Shown here: positions 1 through 9,380 of the stretch, piece after piece
Layout: each line of letters begins with the position of its first letter
How positions within the stretch are numbered: the stretch's first letter is position 1
Assembly (NCBI GenBank): GCA_006212045.1
Contig: PZPK01000001.1
Coordinates: 186,001-250,000 of the forward strand
Direction: 5' to 3'
DNA length: 64,000 bases
Source: Oleiphilus sp.
Lineage (GTDB): Bacteria; Pseudomonadota; Gammaproteobacteria; Pseudomonadales; Oleiphilaceae
Made by a program: the position numbers and the translations under genes
The notes under the pieces: model-generated
The model's input: the letters and a program-made list of their open reading frames with translations, nothing else
Databases searched by the model: none
What the model was told of the DNA's origin: nothing

Positions 1-1703
1 TGCGCCGGATAAGGCTTGCCTTCGGCTTGCAGGTCCTTGATGGTCTGATTACGTATTTTTTCAACCAGGGTCATGCTTACTTCGTCGGTCACTGCCAATG
101 GTCCGACCGGGAAGCCTGCCAGAAATGCAGCATTCTCAATTGCCGCAGCCGGTATCCCCTCGCCCAGCATTGCCATGCCTTCATTCGCAAAGGTGCCAAA
201 TACCCGTGAGGTAAAGAAGCCGCGACTGTCATTCACGACAATGGGTGTTTTGCCGATCTGCAGCACAAAGTCGTAAGACTTCGCCAGCGTTTCGTCCGAG
301 GTTTTCTCACCACAGATAATTTCTACCAGAGGCATCTTGTCTACCGGTGAAAAGAAATGCAGCCCGATGAATTTTTCGGGGCGCTCCGAAGCTTCAGCCA
401 ATCCGGTAATCGGCAAGGTCGAGGTATTGGAAGCAAAAATCGCTTCTGGCGCCAACTGCGCTTCAGCCTCTTGCGTCACCTTGGCCTTCAGACCACGATC
501 TTCAAATACAGCCTCGATAATCAGGTCACAACCGGCAAGATCTTCCGCCTTGTCAGTCGCCAGAATACGGGCCAATGTGGCATCCCGCTGCTCCGCACTC
601 AATCGTTTCTTGCTGACCTTCTTATCAAGCAGCTTCTGCGAATAGGCCTTGCCTTTCTCGGCGTTCTCAACACTGACATCCTTGAGCACCACCTCGATCC
701 CCTTACAGGCCGAAGAGTACGCAATCCCGGCGCCCATCATACCCGCGCCCAAAATACCGACCTTGGCTACCTTGGAAGGCTCTACTCCTTTGGGTCTGGC
801 GGCACCCGCCTTGATCTCATTCAGCTGGTACCAGAAGGTGCCAATCATGTTCTTGGAAACCTGTCCGCACACCAGTTCAACAAAGTAACGCGTTTCGATA
901 CGCATGGCTGAATCGATATCAACCTGCAGACTTTCAACCATCACACTCAGGATCGACTCCGGTGCGGGTAGCGTTCCCTTGGTTTTATCACGCATCATCG
1001 CAGGTGCAATGGGCAGCATTTTCGCTAGTGCCGGATGGTTTGGAGTACCACCCGGAACTTTATAGCCCTTCACATCATAGGGCTGTTGTGCTTTTGGATT
1101 CGCCTTGATCCAGGCAACCGCAGACTCGACCAGCTGTTCCGGGGACTCCACAATCTCGTCGATCAGACCCAGTTTCTTGCCCTGCTCCGGCTTGAATTGG
1201 CGACCTTCCGTTAAAAATGGCAATGCCGCCTGTAATCCCAGCAAACGAGACATCCGTACAACACCGCCACCGCCAGGCAACAGTCCAAGCGTCACTTCAG
1301 GCAAACCCAGAGTGACACCCTTGCTCAGGGCAATTCGGTGGTGACAGGCCAACGCCAACTCCCAGCCGCCACCCAATGCCGCGCCATTGATACAGGCAAC
1401 AACAGGTTTCCCGGACGTTTCCAGTTTGCGCATCGCAACTTTCAAGCGGTCCACCATCTCGTGCAGGACATGCGCATTTTCACGTGTTGTGGCGTATAAA
1501 TCATCGAGATTGCCACCAGCGAAAAATGTCGATTTCGCCGAACGAAACAAAACACCGGACCAATCATCGTTTTCCAGTTTTTCAACGGCCTCGACCAATG
1601 AATCGGTAAACTCCTGATCCATCAGATTGGCATTGGCGTTTGGCTTGTCCAGGATCAAATGAACGATATTGTCCTGGTCTTTCTCATACTGTACTGAACT
1701 CAT
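1..1703 (-). CDS. FadB/FadJ-type multifunctional fatty-acid oxidation enzyme (partial)
   Basis: This is the N-terminal 567 or so residues of a hydratase/3-hydroxyacyl-CoA dehydrogenase; the C-terminus lies beyond the left edge, so no stop is visible. It begins at the ATG ending at 1703. The first ~200 residues are an enoyl-CoA hydratase domain with the oxyanion-hole stretch [10 protein letters not shown] and the helix [17 protein letters not shown]. After a linker, a Rossmann dinucleotide motif [11 protein letters not shown] starts the NAD-dependent hydroxyacyl-CoA dehydrogenase domain, followed by [12 protein letters not shown] and the catalytic-His region [11 protein letters not shown]. It acts on trans-2-enoyl-CoA and then L-3-hydroxyacyl-CoA in cytosolic beta-oxidation. 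It follows the thiolase gene by 17 nt on the same strand, so the two very likely form one transcript. FadB versus FadJ subtype cannot be settled from the fragment. Confidence 0.92.
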   Translation of the reverse strand, partial: MSSVQYEKDQDNIVHLILDKPNANANLMDQEFTDSLVEAVEKLENDDWSGVLFRSAKSTFFAGGNLDDLYATTRENAHVLHEMVDRLKVAMRKLETSGKPVVACINGAALGGGWELALACHHRIALSKGVTLGLPEVTLGLLPGGGGVVRMSRLLGLQAALPFLTEGRQFKPEQGKKLGLIDEIVESPEQLVESAVAWIKANPKAQQPYDVKGYKVPGGTPNHPALAKMLPIAPAMMRDKTKGTLPAPESILSVMVESLQVDIDSAMRIETRYFVELVCGQVSKNMIGTFWYQLNEIKAGAARPKGVEPSKVAKVGILGAGMMGAGIAYSSACKGIEVVLKDVSVENAEKGKAYSQKLLDKKVSKKRLSAEQRDATLARILATDKAEDLAGCDLIIEAVFEDRGLKAKVTQEAEAQLAPEAIFASNTSTLPITGLAEASERPEKFIGLHFFSPVDKMPLVEIICGEKTSDETLAKSYDFVLQIGKTPIVVNDSRGFFTSRVFGTFANEGMAMLGEGIPAAAIENAAFLAGFPVGPLAVTDEVSMTLVEKIRNQTIKDLQAEGKPYPA

Positions 1704-1720
1704 TCTCTTTCTCCCAAGGC

Positions 1721-2929
1721 CTATACGCGTTCAATGATTGTGGCGATACCCATGCCACCGCCGACACACAAAGTGGCCAGTCCGGTTTTCAGATCTCTTG
1801 CTTCCAGCTCATCCAGCAAGGTGCCGAGAATCATGGCTCCGGTCGCCCCCAGAGGATGCCCCATCGCGATGGCGCCACCATTGACATTGACCCGGTCATG
1901 ACTGACCTCCATCTCGTCCATAAACCGCATCACAACTGATGCAAAAGCCTCGTTCACCTCAAACAGGTCAATATCGGACACATCCATTCCGGCGACCTTC
2001 AAGGCCTTGCGTGCGGCGGGTGCCGGGCCTGTCAGCATAATTGTGGGGTCAGTTCCGACAACAGCCGTAGCGACGATACGCGCGCGTGGCTTCATACCAA
2101 ATTGCTTGCCAGCCGCCTCACTGCCAATCAACAAGGCAGCGGCACCGTCGACAATGCCAGAGGAGTTCGCGGGTGAATGCACATGCTCAATTGCTTCGAC
2201 TTGCGGATAACGCTCACGGGCAACACCATCAAAGCCCATCTCCCCCATCATCTGGAACGAAGGTTTCAGTGCCGCCAGCGTTTCGACCGTACTGTCGGCC
2301 CGAATCAGTTCGTCATGATCCAGAATCGTCAGTCCATTGCGGTCAGTGACCGGAATCACGGAACGCTCAAAAGCACCGCGCTGCCAGGCGGCCGCCGCGC
2401 GTTGATGGGAAGTCACCGCATAGGTGTCAACGTCCGTGCGGCTGTAACCACCCAGGGTGGCAATCAGATCCGCGCCTATGCCCTGCGGCATAAATCCGGT
2501 ATTAAAATTGGTCTCAGGGTCCATGGCCCATGCACCGCCATCACTTCCCATAGGCACCCGGGACATCGACTCAACACCGCCAGCGACGACCAGATTCTCC
2601 CAACCGGAGCGGATTTTCATGGCGGCGGTATTCACTGCTTCGAGTCCGGATGCACAGAAGCGGTTGAGCACCACGCCTGCGACATCGTCATCCCAACCCG
2701 CAGCCAATGCAGCCGTCTTTGCGATCACCGCGCCCTGGTCACCCACAGCGGTAACACAGCCCATGACGATGTCATCGACTTCAGCGGTTTCAAATTGATT
2801 TCGTGTCTGCAAGGTACTGAGCAATCCGGTCAATAGCGTAACCGGCTTGACTTCGTGAAGAGCGCCGCTCGCTTTACCGCGACCACGCGGTGTACGAATG
2901 GCATCAAAAATGAGTGCTTCGTTGGTCAT
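1721..2929 (-). CDS. Acetyl-CoA C-acyltransferase (thiolase, FadA/FadI type)
   Basis: 402-residue thiolase that cleaves 3-ketoacyl-CoA with CoA in the last step of beta-oxidation. The nucleophilic cysteine is Cys92 in [11 protein letters not shown]. The C-terminal catalytic pair is His358 in [10 protein letters not shown] and Cys388 in TLCVGGGMG. Length and motifs fit the family exactly. It is the first gene of a two-gene unit with the multifunctional enzyme 17 nt downstream, so the order is thiolase then hydratase/dehydrogenase, the reverse of E. coli fadBA. The biosynthetic type (PhaA/AtoB) is a less likely alternative given the partner gene. The 253 nt upstream must hold the promoter; I could not identify a regulator site there. 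Confidence 0.93.
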   Translation of the reverse strand: MTNEALIFDAIRTPRGRGKASGALHEVKPVTLLTGLLSTLQTRNQFETAEVDDIVMGCVTAVGDQGAVIAKTAALAAGWDDDVAGVVLNRFCASGLEAVNTAAMKIRSGWENLVVAGGVESMSRVPMGSDGGAWAMDPETNFNTGFMPQGIGADLIATLGGYSRTDVDTYAVTSHQRAAAAWQRGAFERSVIPVTDRNGLTILDHDELIRADSTVETLAALKPSFQMMGEMGFDGVARERYPQVEAIEHVHSPANSSGIVDGAAALLIGSEAAGKQFGMKPRARIVATAVVGTDPTIMLTGPAPAARKALKVAGMDVSDIDLFEVNEAFASVVMRFMDEMEVSHDRVNVNGGAIAMGHPLGATGAMILGTLLDELEARDLKTGLATLCVGGGMGIATIIERV

Positions 2930-3182
2930 AATCTTATCCCGTCTGACTTATGCTTATGGCTTCATTAGCTATAAAAGCGGACTATTAGGATAAGTAAGGC
3001 CCCTGCAGGCCTCAATGACCTATGCTTGCATCGAAATTGATCATTTCTTGCAAACACGGGCGGGTAAATTTAACGCCAGGTGTAAGCAGGCGTAAAGCCG
3101 ATCTGGTTATGTCGGCGGCAATACCTTGCAAGTGGGTTCTCCTGCAAGGGCAATTGGGCTTTGTATTGCAATCTACAATAGA

Positions 3183-3386
3183 CTAGTTGCTACCCTGAGC
3201 CTGTTGATACAACTCATCATTGACGTGCCGAATATAGAGCAATAGCTCGTTTTCGGCTTCCTGGCGTGTATTGAACGGGCCTTCCTGGGTATTTTCCCGC
3301 GTCACAAAAAACCAGTGTTCGTTGACGTGCATAATGCGATCACTGCGAAACCAGTTCTTTGTCTCTTCACCTGTTCTTACTGACAT
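3183..3386 (-). CDS. Small DUF6316-like protein
   Basis: 67-residue protein with pattern RTGEETKNWFRSDRI, then a tryptophan-rich stretch HWFFVTRENTQEGPF and a helical acidic tail. This matches my memory of the short DUF6316 proteins of Pseudomonas-like bacteria (arginine-glycine-glutamate start, WFRSDR, GPF), whose function is unknown. I start it at the ATG ending at 3386, because GGAGG lies 8 nt upstream; the frame stays open 5 codons further to a TTG that has no such site. No signal peptide or membrane segment is visible. It stands alone between the thiolase and the AraC gene. Confidence 0.7.
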   Translation of the reverse strand: MSVRTGEETKNWFRSDRIMHVNEHWFFVTRENTQEGPFNTRQEAENELLLYIRHVNDELYQQAQGSN

Positions 3387-3570
3387 ACCCGAAACCTCCA
3401 ACGAATGACACTGACTCGGGGAATACGACCTGATTATTTTTTAGCCAGACCTACTTGAATACTAGATCAGTACGTCAGAAAAGAAAGAAACGGTGCGACA
3501 ATTGATTGTTGTTCACAATCCGATGGTGGCGCAGGCCACACGCCCTGAAAATTCTGATGATGAGAGCCGC

Positions 3571-4602
3571 TCAGGCTTGCCGCTCACGATAGGCGCCGGG
3601 TGTCAGTCCAGTCCATTTTTTGAAGGCTCTGGTAAATGCGGCCGTTTCCGAAAAACCCAGTTGTTCGGTAATTTCCTGTATCGACAGTTCCGGTTTATCG
3701 AGCAGATGCTGGGCCCTGTCCCTACGCAAACTATCCTTGATTTCCTGGAAACTGCTACCTTCGTCTTTCAGTCTTCTGCGTACGGTATGCGTGGTCATAT
3801 GGAGTTCGTCTGCCACCTCCTCAAAACTGAGGTTTTCCAATGACAGTTGCATACCATCCCGATGCAGCAACAGGCGTTTGACCTGTCCCGTCATACTCTC
3901 GTCCTGCCGAAACTGGGTCAGCAAACTTTCCGGGGCATGGCTGAGGAAAGGGGTCAGAGTTTCACTGTCCTGCTGCACCGGCAAAGCCAGCAGATGACGA
4001 CTGAAGACCACAGAATTCTCATTCTGTGAAAAATTATGTCGACAGGGAAACATCATCGAAAACTCATCGGCATAGCCAGGTTTTGGGAAGCGAAATTGAA
4101 TGCGCTCCAGCAGCATGGGCTGATCGATCAACCAGCACGACATTCTGATCCAGATCACAAAGATGGAAGTCACCAGGAAGGACTCATCCAGCCCATGCGG
4201 ATTGTCATAGTGGATCAGCAGTTTTGCTTCTGTACCGGACTCGATCAACTCGATACTCAAATCATCCGTCATCAAGGCAATAAAACGCGCACTGCGCAGC
4301 AGGGCCCGGCGTAAGTTACCGGAACTGATAATGGCATGGCACATCATGCCAAAGGTCCCAATCTTGAGGGGGTGCGATAAAAACCCGCTGGCTTCATCCC
4401 CAAGCTCGAGCCATAGGCTGCGTAACAGGACACCAAAATCTTCGAGACTGATGCGGGATTCGCTTTCCGGGTCCAGCAGAATTGCTTCCAGGTAGGTCAA
4501 GCCGGCTTCTTCCAACAACACGGTCAGATTCAAACCACCCTGCTCGGCTGCAACCAGCAGTGACCTGACCAGGGCTATCGGGACGGAGTGTTGTTTTTCC
4601 AT
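3571..4602 (-). CDS. AraC-family transcriptional regulator (Arabinose_bd + HTH_18)
   Basis: 343-residue regulator of the OruR-like group. Residues ~1-215 form the Arabinose_bd-type ligand-sensing region. The C-terminus has two helix-turn-helix units: FEEVADELHMTTHTVRRRLK, then IQEITEQLGFSETAAFTRAF followed by the family signature FKKWTGLTPGAYR. Its start overlaps the 3' end of the RND pump gene by 28 nt on the same strand, so it is probably translated from the same mRNA as the efflux system and may regulate it. The effector is unknown. Members of this group often sit beside lipid or amino-acid catabolic genes, so control of the fad genes 0.6 kb downstream is also possible. Confidence 0.88.
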   Translation of the reverse strand: MEKQHSVPIALVRSLLVAAEQGGLNLTVLLEEAGLTYLEAILLDPESESRISLEDFGVLLRSLWLELGDEASGFLSHPLKIGTFGMMCHAIISSGNLRRALLRSARFIALMTDDLSIELIESGTEAKLLIHYDNPHGLDESFLVTSIFVIWIRMSCWLIDQPMLLERIQFRFPKPGYADEFSMMFPCRHNFSQNENSVVFSRHLLALPVQQDSETLTPFLSHAPESLLTQFRQDESMTGQVKRLLLHRDGMQLSLENLSFEEVADELHMTTHTVRRRLKDEGSSFQEIKDSLRRDRAQHLLDKPELSIQEITEQLGFSETAAFTRAFKKWTGLTPGAYRERQA

Positions 4603-7600
4603 ATATCTTCAATCACCAGATAATTCACCGGCACCAGAAATAGTGTAATCACGGTGGCGAACAGAATACCGAAACCCAGTGAAACCGCCATCGGGATCAG
4701 AAACTGCGCTTGCGTGGATTTTTCGAACAATAGCGGCATCAAGCCAAGAAATGTCGTCAAGGAGGTCAACACCACCGGCCGGAAACGCGCGGCCGCCGCA
4801 TTGGCCACGGCCGCCTTCAGATCCCCGGTTTCATTGCGATGCTTGTTCACGAAATCTACCAGCACCAGACTGTCATTCACGACAACACCGATCAATGCGA
4901 GCATCCCGAGCAGACTGATCAGGGTCAGGTCCATCCCCATCAACCAGTGTCCACCAACTGCGCCAATCGCTCCAAAAGGAATAACCAGCATGACAATCAG
5001 GGGCTGGGTATAGGATTTGAAGGGAATCGCTAACAGACAATAAATCACGAACAGAACAAACACTAATCCCCATTTAAGACTGCCAAACGACTGCCGCTGT
5101 TCCTTCGCTTCGCCCTGCATGGCGTAGCTGACATTCGGATATTGCTTGAGTACCTCATCCATAAACTGCTGCAATTCGGACTGCAGCACCAGCATGTTGG
5201 TTTTTTCCTTGTTGATATCGGCAGAGACGTTAATGGTTCGCCGTAAATCAATCCGGGAAATTTTCGCAGGGCTGACCGAGGGCTGGATCTCAGCCAGCAA
5301 ACGCAAAGGTATCTGACTACCATCTGGCGCCTGGACAAGATACTGCTCCAAAGAGCGAATGGACTGGCGCTGCTCATAGGGGTAGCGCAGCATAACACGG
5401 ATATCGTCACGGCCACGCTGTATGCGCTGCACCTCATAGCCGTAAAAAGCCTCTCTGACCTGCGATACCAAAGAAGCCCGTGTGAAGCCAAGTGCCAGCG
5501 CCTGTGGCTTCAGTGCCAGTTCAAAGGCCTGTTTCCCCTTGGAATAACTGTCGGTGATATCAAACACGGAAGGATAAGTCGCCAGCTTTTGCTTGATCTG
5601 ATCAGCGATGGCCCGCAACTCCCCAAAGTCCTCTCCGCGCAGTTCTATATCAATCGGGTCGCTTACCCGCCCTATTTCGGCACGATAGGTCAGACTGTCC
5701 GCACCGGGAATCTGTCCGACACGCTCGCGCCATTCATTGACCAGCTGTCGACTGGTGACACTACTGTAACGGTCTTCCGGGGAAATAATTTCGAAATATA
5801 CTCTCCCTGTCTCCGAACCGCTTTCCGAGCCTGTTGTGGCCATAATGTTCTTGATCACACTCTGGCGCTCGCCGGTGTCCGGGTCCTCGTCGACGTACTT
5901 GTCCTGCAGGGCCTGTGCCGCTTCCAACATATGCCTTACATGCCGGTCCGTCACTTCAAAGGGCGTTCCTGTTGGCATGACTAAACTGGCACGCGCCAGC
6001 TCACTTTGCACTTTCGGGAAGAAAATAAAACGCATCCAGCCCGAGCTCAATAAGGCGTATAGCAGGAACAATACACCGATCGAGCAGGCAAGGAAGACAT
6101 AGCGGTGTCTGAGGACGGCTTCGAGCGCGGGCTTATAGATCGTCAGGATCATATGTTCGAACCAGTCGGCAAACGACTGCTGCCAGCGCTCCAACCCCGA
6201 GGTTTGTGTTTTCAACTTCAAATGCTTTAGGTGAGCGGGTAACACCAATTTCGATTCGATCAACGAAAACAGCAAAATGGGAACCACCACTACCGGAATG
6301 GCCGCAAACAGCTGCCCCCTGACACCATCTATAAAAGCAATCGGCATAAATGCGGCCACAGTCGTCAGGATTCCGAAGGTTACCGGCACCGCGACCTCTT
6401 TGGTTCCGTCAACCACGGCTCTGAAGCTGTCGTCGTTGCGTCGTAAATGACTGTAAATATTTTCCCCGGTGACAATGGCGTCGTCTACCACAATCCCGAG
6501 GATCACAATAAAACCGAACAGACTGATCACGTTCAAAGTAATGTCAAACAGCGGCATGACAAGAAAGGCCCCCATGAACGAGACGGGAATTCCAAGGCAC
6601 ACCCAGAAAGCAATCGCCGGTCGCAGAAACAGGGTTAACAACAGCATTACAAGAATGCCCCCCTGTATGGCATTATTAGTCAGCGTATTGAGCCTTTTTT
6701 TCACGATTTTGGAGCGGTCCCGCCACGGAGTGAGTGTCAAATCTTCGGAAAACACGCCACTGCGGGTTTCAAGGTAATTCATGACCGCATCCGCCACTTT
6801 GATGGCGCTTTCATCCCCTACCCGATAGACATCCACTAATGCAGCGGGTTGCTGATTAAAGCGCGTGAGCACCTGTTGCTCTATAAAGCCATCCTGAATT
6901 ACCGCCATATCACCCAACCTGACGGTGCCGCCATCGGGGCGCGCGATGATCACGATCTTTTCGAATTCCGCCTGTGTATAGGCGCGCCCGGATGAGCGCA
7001 GTAAGATCTCACCACCTTCTGTTTTCAAACTACCGGCTGAAATATCACGGGAATTGGCGACAATCGCGTCTGCCACCTGCTTCATACTCAAACCAAACTT
7101 GCGCAGAACTTCTTCGCTCAAGCTGATGCTGATTTCGTAGTTTCTGACCCCATCCAGCTCTACCTGGGAAATGCCATCCAGCGCCAACAGCTGATCGCGC
7201 ACACGTTCGGCTTCCTGTCGAATTTCCTGTTCCGAAAGCGGGCCCGACACAGCCACACTAATGACTTCCCGTCGTCGTTGCGCCAGCGCCACCACCGGTC
7301 GCTCGGCATCTGCCGGGAGATTATTGACAGAATCGACCCGGTTCTTGATTTCAGCCAACATTTCCTGAGCATCATAGCCATCGAGCAGCTGCACCCAGAT
7401 ACTGGACGAATTCTCGGAAGAGGTGCTGGACAGGGTCTCGATCCCTTCGAGGTCCTGAATGGCCTCCTCCAACTTTACCGTCACGCTGGTTTCAATATCC
7501 TCAGGTAAAGCCCCCGGAATCGAAACATTGACCGTGACCGCCCTCGGCTCAACACTGGGAAAGACTTCCAGTGGAATATTCAATTTCAATGACCCCAGCC

Positions 7601-7667
7601 CCAGCACCAGGAGGGTAATCATCAATAGATTGGCAGCAACCGAATTGCGTGCAAACCACTCAATCAT
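4575..7667 (-). CDS. RND efflux pump inner-membrane permease (AcrB/HAE1 superfamily)
   Basis: 1030-residue proton-driven exporter, the usual length of the family. It begins with the helix of TM1 after IEWFARNSVAANLLMITLL, has a large periplasmic loop, TM2-TM6 with the proton-relay pair Asp395-Asp396 in GIVVDDAIVTGENI, a second periplasmic loop, and TM8-TM12 containing GVVVNDSLVLVDFVN. The N-terminal half resembles AcrB-type rather than metal (CusA) pumps because no methionine-rich funnel is seen. It follows the fusion-protein gene with an ATGA overlap (7664-7667). No outer-membrane TolC gene is nearby, so it must borrow one. Substrates cannot be deduced. Confidence 0.94.
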   Translation of the reverse strand: MIEWFARNSVAANLLMITLLVLGLGSLKLNIPLEVFPSVEPRAVTVNVSIPGALPEDIETSVTVKLEEAIQDLEGIETLSSTSSENSSSIWVQLLDGYDAQEMLAEIKNRVDSVNNLPADAERPVVALAQRRREVISVAVSGPLSEQEIRQEAERVRDQLLALDGISQVELDGVRNYEISISLSEEVLRKFGLSMKQVADAIVANSRDISAGSLKTEGGEILLRSSGRAYTQAEFEKIVIIARPDGGTVRLGDMAVIQDGFIEQQVLTRFNQQPAALVDVYRVGDESAIKVADAVMNYLETRSGVFSEDLTLTPWRDRSKIVKKRLNTLTNNAIQGGILVMLLLTLFLRPAIAFWVCLGIPVSFMGAFLVMPLFDITLNVISLFGFIVILGIVVDDAIVTGENIYSHLRRNDDSFRAVVDGTKEVAVPVTFGILTTVAAFMPIAFIDGVRGQLFAAIPVVVVPILLFSLIESKLVLPAHLKHLKLKTQTSGLERWQQSFADWFEHMILTIYKPALEAVLRHRYVFLACSIGVLFLLYALLSSGWMRFIFFPKVQSELARASLVMPTGTPFEVTDRHVRHMLEAAQALQDKYVDEDPDTGERQSVIKNIMATTGSESGSETGRVYFEIISPEDRYSSVTSRQLVNEWRERVGQIPGADSLTYRAEIGRVSDPIDIELRGEDFGELRAIADQIKQKLATYPSVFDITDSYSKGKQAFELALKPQALALGFTRASLVSQVREAFYGYEVQRIQRGRDDIRVMLRYPYEQRQSIRSLEQYLVQAPDGSQIPLRLLAEIQPSVSPAKISRIDLRRTINVSADINKEKTNMLVLQSELQQFMDEVLKQYPNVSYAMQGEAKEQRQSFGSLKWGLVFVLFVIYCLLAIPFKSYTQPLIVMLVIPFGAIGAVGGHWLMGMDLTLISLLGMLALIGVVVNDSLVLVDFVNKHRNETGDLKAAVANAAAARFRPVVLTSLTTFLGLMPLLFEKSTQAQFLIPMAVSLGFGILFATVITLFLVPVNYLVIEDIWKNNTPSR

Positions 7668-8884
7668 GGCAATTCATCCGTGTTCATCTGCTCGGAATTC
7701 ACCAGATCAGCAGCGCCGGATCTTTCCGCTACCGGCGTACCACTGGACACCTGCCCCAAGGCCGTTGTCACGATCTTTTCTCCCGGTGAAAGCCCTTCGC
7801 TGACAATCGTCTGCTCCTGCTCTCTCCAGCGTATTACTATCTCGCGCTTGCTCAAACGTCCATCTTCCACAATATAAACGTAGCGTCCCTGATAAACGCT
7901 TGCGCTGGGGACAACGATCACCTGCTCAAGCTTGCGACCAAGAATTTCTGCATCCAGATACTGACCCAGCTTCAGCGTTTGGCGGGTATCGCCCAGTTTT
8001 GTCAGGAACGGGTTGTCAATTTGCGCGACGATGTAAAGCTGTTGACTACCGCTGTCGACTGCAGCTTCGGTTCTTACCAGATGACCGGACCATTCCTCCT
8101 TTGGTTCAACCAGCGGGTTTCTGAACATCACCGGGGTCTGATTTTTTGCGCCATTCGTAACATCGACTGGCACGACCTGCTCCGGAAGGTCAAGATAAGG
8201 CAGACTCTTGGCATCGACCGGGAGACGCACTTCGGCCGCCTGCGTTTCGTATCCAGTCGCCAGGGACAGTCCGGGGTTGACGACGCTGCCAACCTCCACA
8301 AACGTTTCCAGAATGCGACCACTGAAATCTGATTTCACCTGACATCGTTCCAGGTTCAACTCTGCCATGGCCAGTTGTGCCTTGGCCGTTTCCAGATTCG
8401 CCCTGGCAGCTTTCAGCTGCGGCTTTCTGAGCGCGTAATCGGTGGCGATTTGGCTGCGATCCTGTTTCGACCAATCTCTGGCTGCCTGCTCTGAACGCGC
8501 TATTTCCTCCGCCAGTGCGAGCTCTGCATTTGCCAGTTGACTGCGCGCTTCCTGCAAGGCCACGGTATATTCACTGGCATCCAGCACCATCAGGACATCG
8601 CCCTCAGAGACAACCCCACCAGCCTTGAACTGCTCGGACAATTCGAGCACCTGTCCGCTGACCAAGGCATGCACTTCTGCTCTGCGGCGGGCCTGAACCG
8701 TGCCAAAAGAATGGATGGTGATCTGATAGTCCTGTCGCGCAAGGGTTTGGGTTTCAACCAAGAGGGGCTTGGCCTGGACCTGTCGGCCTTGCGACGCCTC
8801 AGGTGAACTTTGCATAATCCATTGGCCAATGGCGATAAAGCATCCCAGACAAATCAGGGGAACCAATACTTTCTTGATGCTCAT
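7664..8884 (-). CDS. RND efflux periplasmic adaptor (HlyD/AcrA family)
   Basis: 406-residue membrane fusion protein. It has an N-terminal membrane anchor or signal segment (VLVPLICLGCFIAIGQWIM). A lipoyl-like half follows (GTVQARRRAEVHALVSGQVLEL ending at GDVLMVLDASEY, here paraphrased across more than one stretch). Then come a coiled-coil hairpin rich in Ala, Glu and Leu at residues ~115-180, the second lipoyl half, and beta-barrel and membrane-proximal domains. It bridges the inner-membrane pump to an outer-membrane channel. It is the first gene of the operon fusion protein-pump-AraC; its stop overlaps the pump start by 4 nt. The 264 nt between it and the divergent small ORF at 9149 should carry the operon promoter. 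Confidence 0.93.
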   Translation of the reverse strand: MSIKKVLVPLICLGCFIAIGQWIMQSSPEASQGRQVQAKPLLVETQTLARQDYQITIHSFGTVQARRRAEVHALVSGQVLELSEQFKAGGVVSEGDVLMVLDASEYTVALQEARSQLANAELALAEEIARSEQAARDWSKQDRSQIATDYALRKPQLKAARANLETAKAQLAMAELNLERCQVKSDFSGRILETFVEVGSVVNPGLSLATGYETQAAEVRLPVDAKSLPYLDLPEQVVPVDVTNGAKNQTPVMFRNPLVEPKEEWSGHLVRTEAAVDSGSQQLYIVAQIDNPFLTKLGDTRQTLKLGQYLDAEILGRKLEQVIVVPSASVYQGRYVYIVEDGRLSKREIVIRWREQEQTIVSEGLSPGEKIVTTALGQVSSGTPVAERSGAADLVNSEQMNTDELP

Positions 8885-9148
8885 TGCGGTCCTTCATTGA
8901 AAAACGTGTGTGGATCGATGGTCAGCATAAGCCATCTTGAAGGCCAGACTATAGCGGCCGTTTGTTAAAAGGAACAGTGGCTAGACAGCTTTTTACCTTA
9001 GCTTTACACTAATGCGATACCGGGTCCTCCAATTGCATGCACTGACCAACAATGGCAGGTAAAAACGCCTGACATGCAGCGTTCTGGACCACGGCCCCGA
9101 GATTCAGACTATAACAATGCCAAGCGAGTTTCGCACAGGTGAAAAAAT

Positions 9149-9373
9149 ATGAATCAATCCTTCCGCGCATCACTCTACACGACAGCGCTTTGCATCCTGA
9201 TCGCTACGGCCTACTATCAGGTCTGGCAAGACAGGCAAGGCACAAAAACCCACAGCGCCGTCCTGTCGGACACGCAGCAAAGATCACCCGGCGAGTTACC
9301 TTTCGCCACCGGAGATCATCACACCGCTGGCCACGAACATTCATTCAGCCGCCCGATGACTGACTCTAAATGA
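9149..9373 (+). CDS. Small membrane-anchored hypothetical protein
   Basis: 74-residue ORF of unknown function. Residues ~8-24 form one hydrophobic segment (ASLYTTALCILIATAYY), followed by a polar, His-rich tail with HHTAGHEH. AGGTG lies 8 nt before the ATG, and the stop is only 7 nt before the LldD start, which supports translation as a leader gene of that unit. An overlapping frame from a GTG at 9139 has no hydrophobic segment and was not chosen. I recognise no family. The tail histidines could bind metal, but this is speculation; non-coding status remains possible. Confidence 0.45.
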   Translation: MNQSFRASLYTTALCILIATAYYQVWQDRQGTKTHSAVLSDTQQRSPGELPFATGDHHTAGHEHSFSRPMTDSK

Positions 9374-9380
9374 AGCCCTT

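Noticed and set aside
3001-3180. Hairpins (GGCCCCTGCAGGCC; CTTGCA/TGCAAG) near the thiolase gene
   Set aside because: Short or imperfect stems with no T-run; not convincing terminators or operators.
9139-9363. Alternative GTG frame overlapping the small ORF before the LldD gene
   Set aside because: It lacks the membrane segment and its start is not better placed; the overlapping ATG frame has an AGGTG site.
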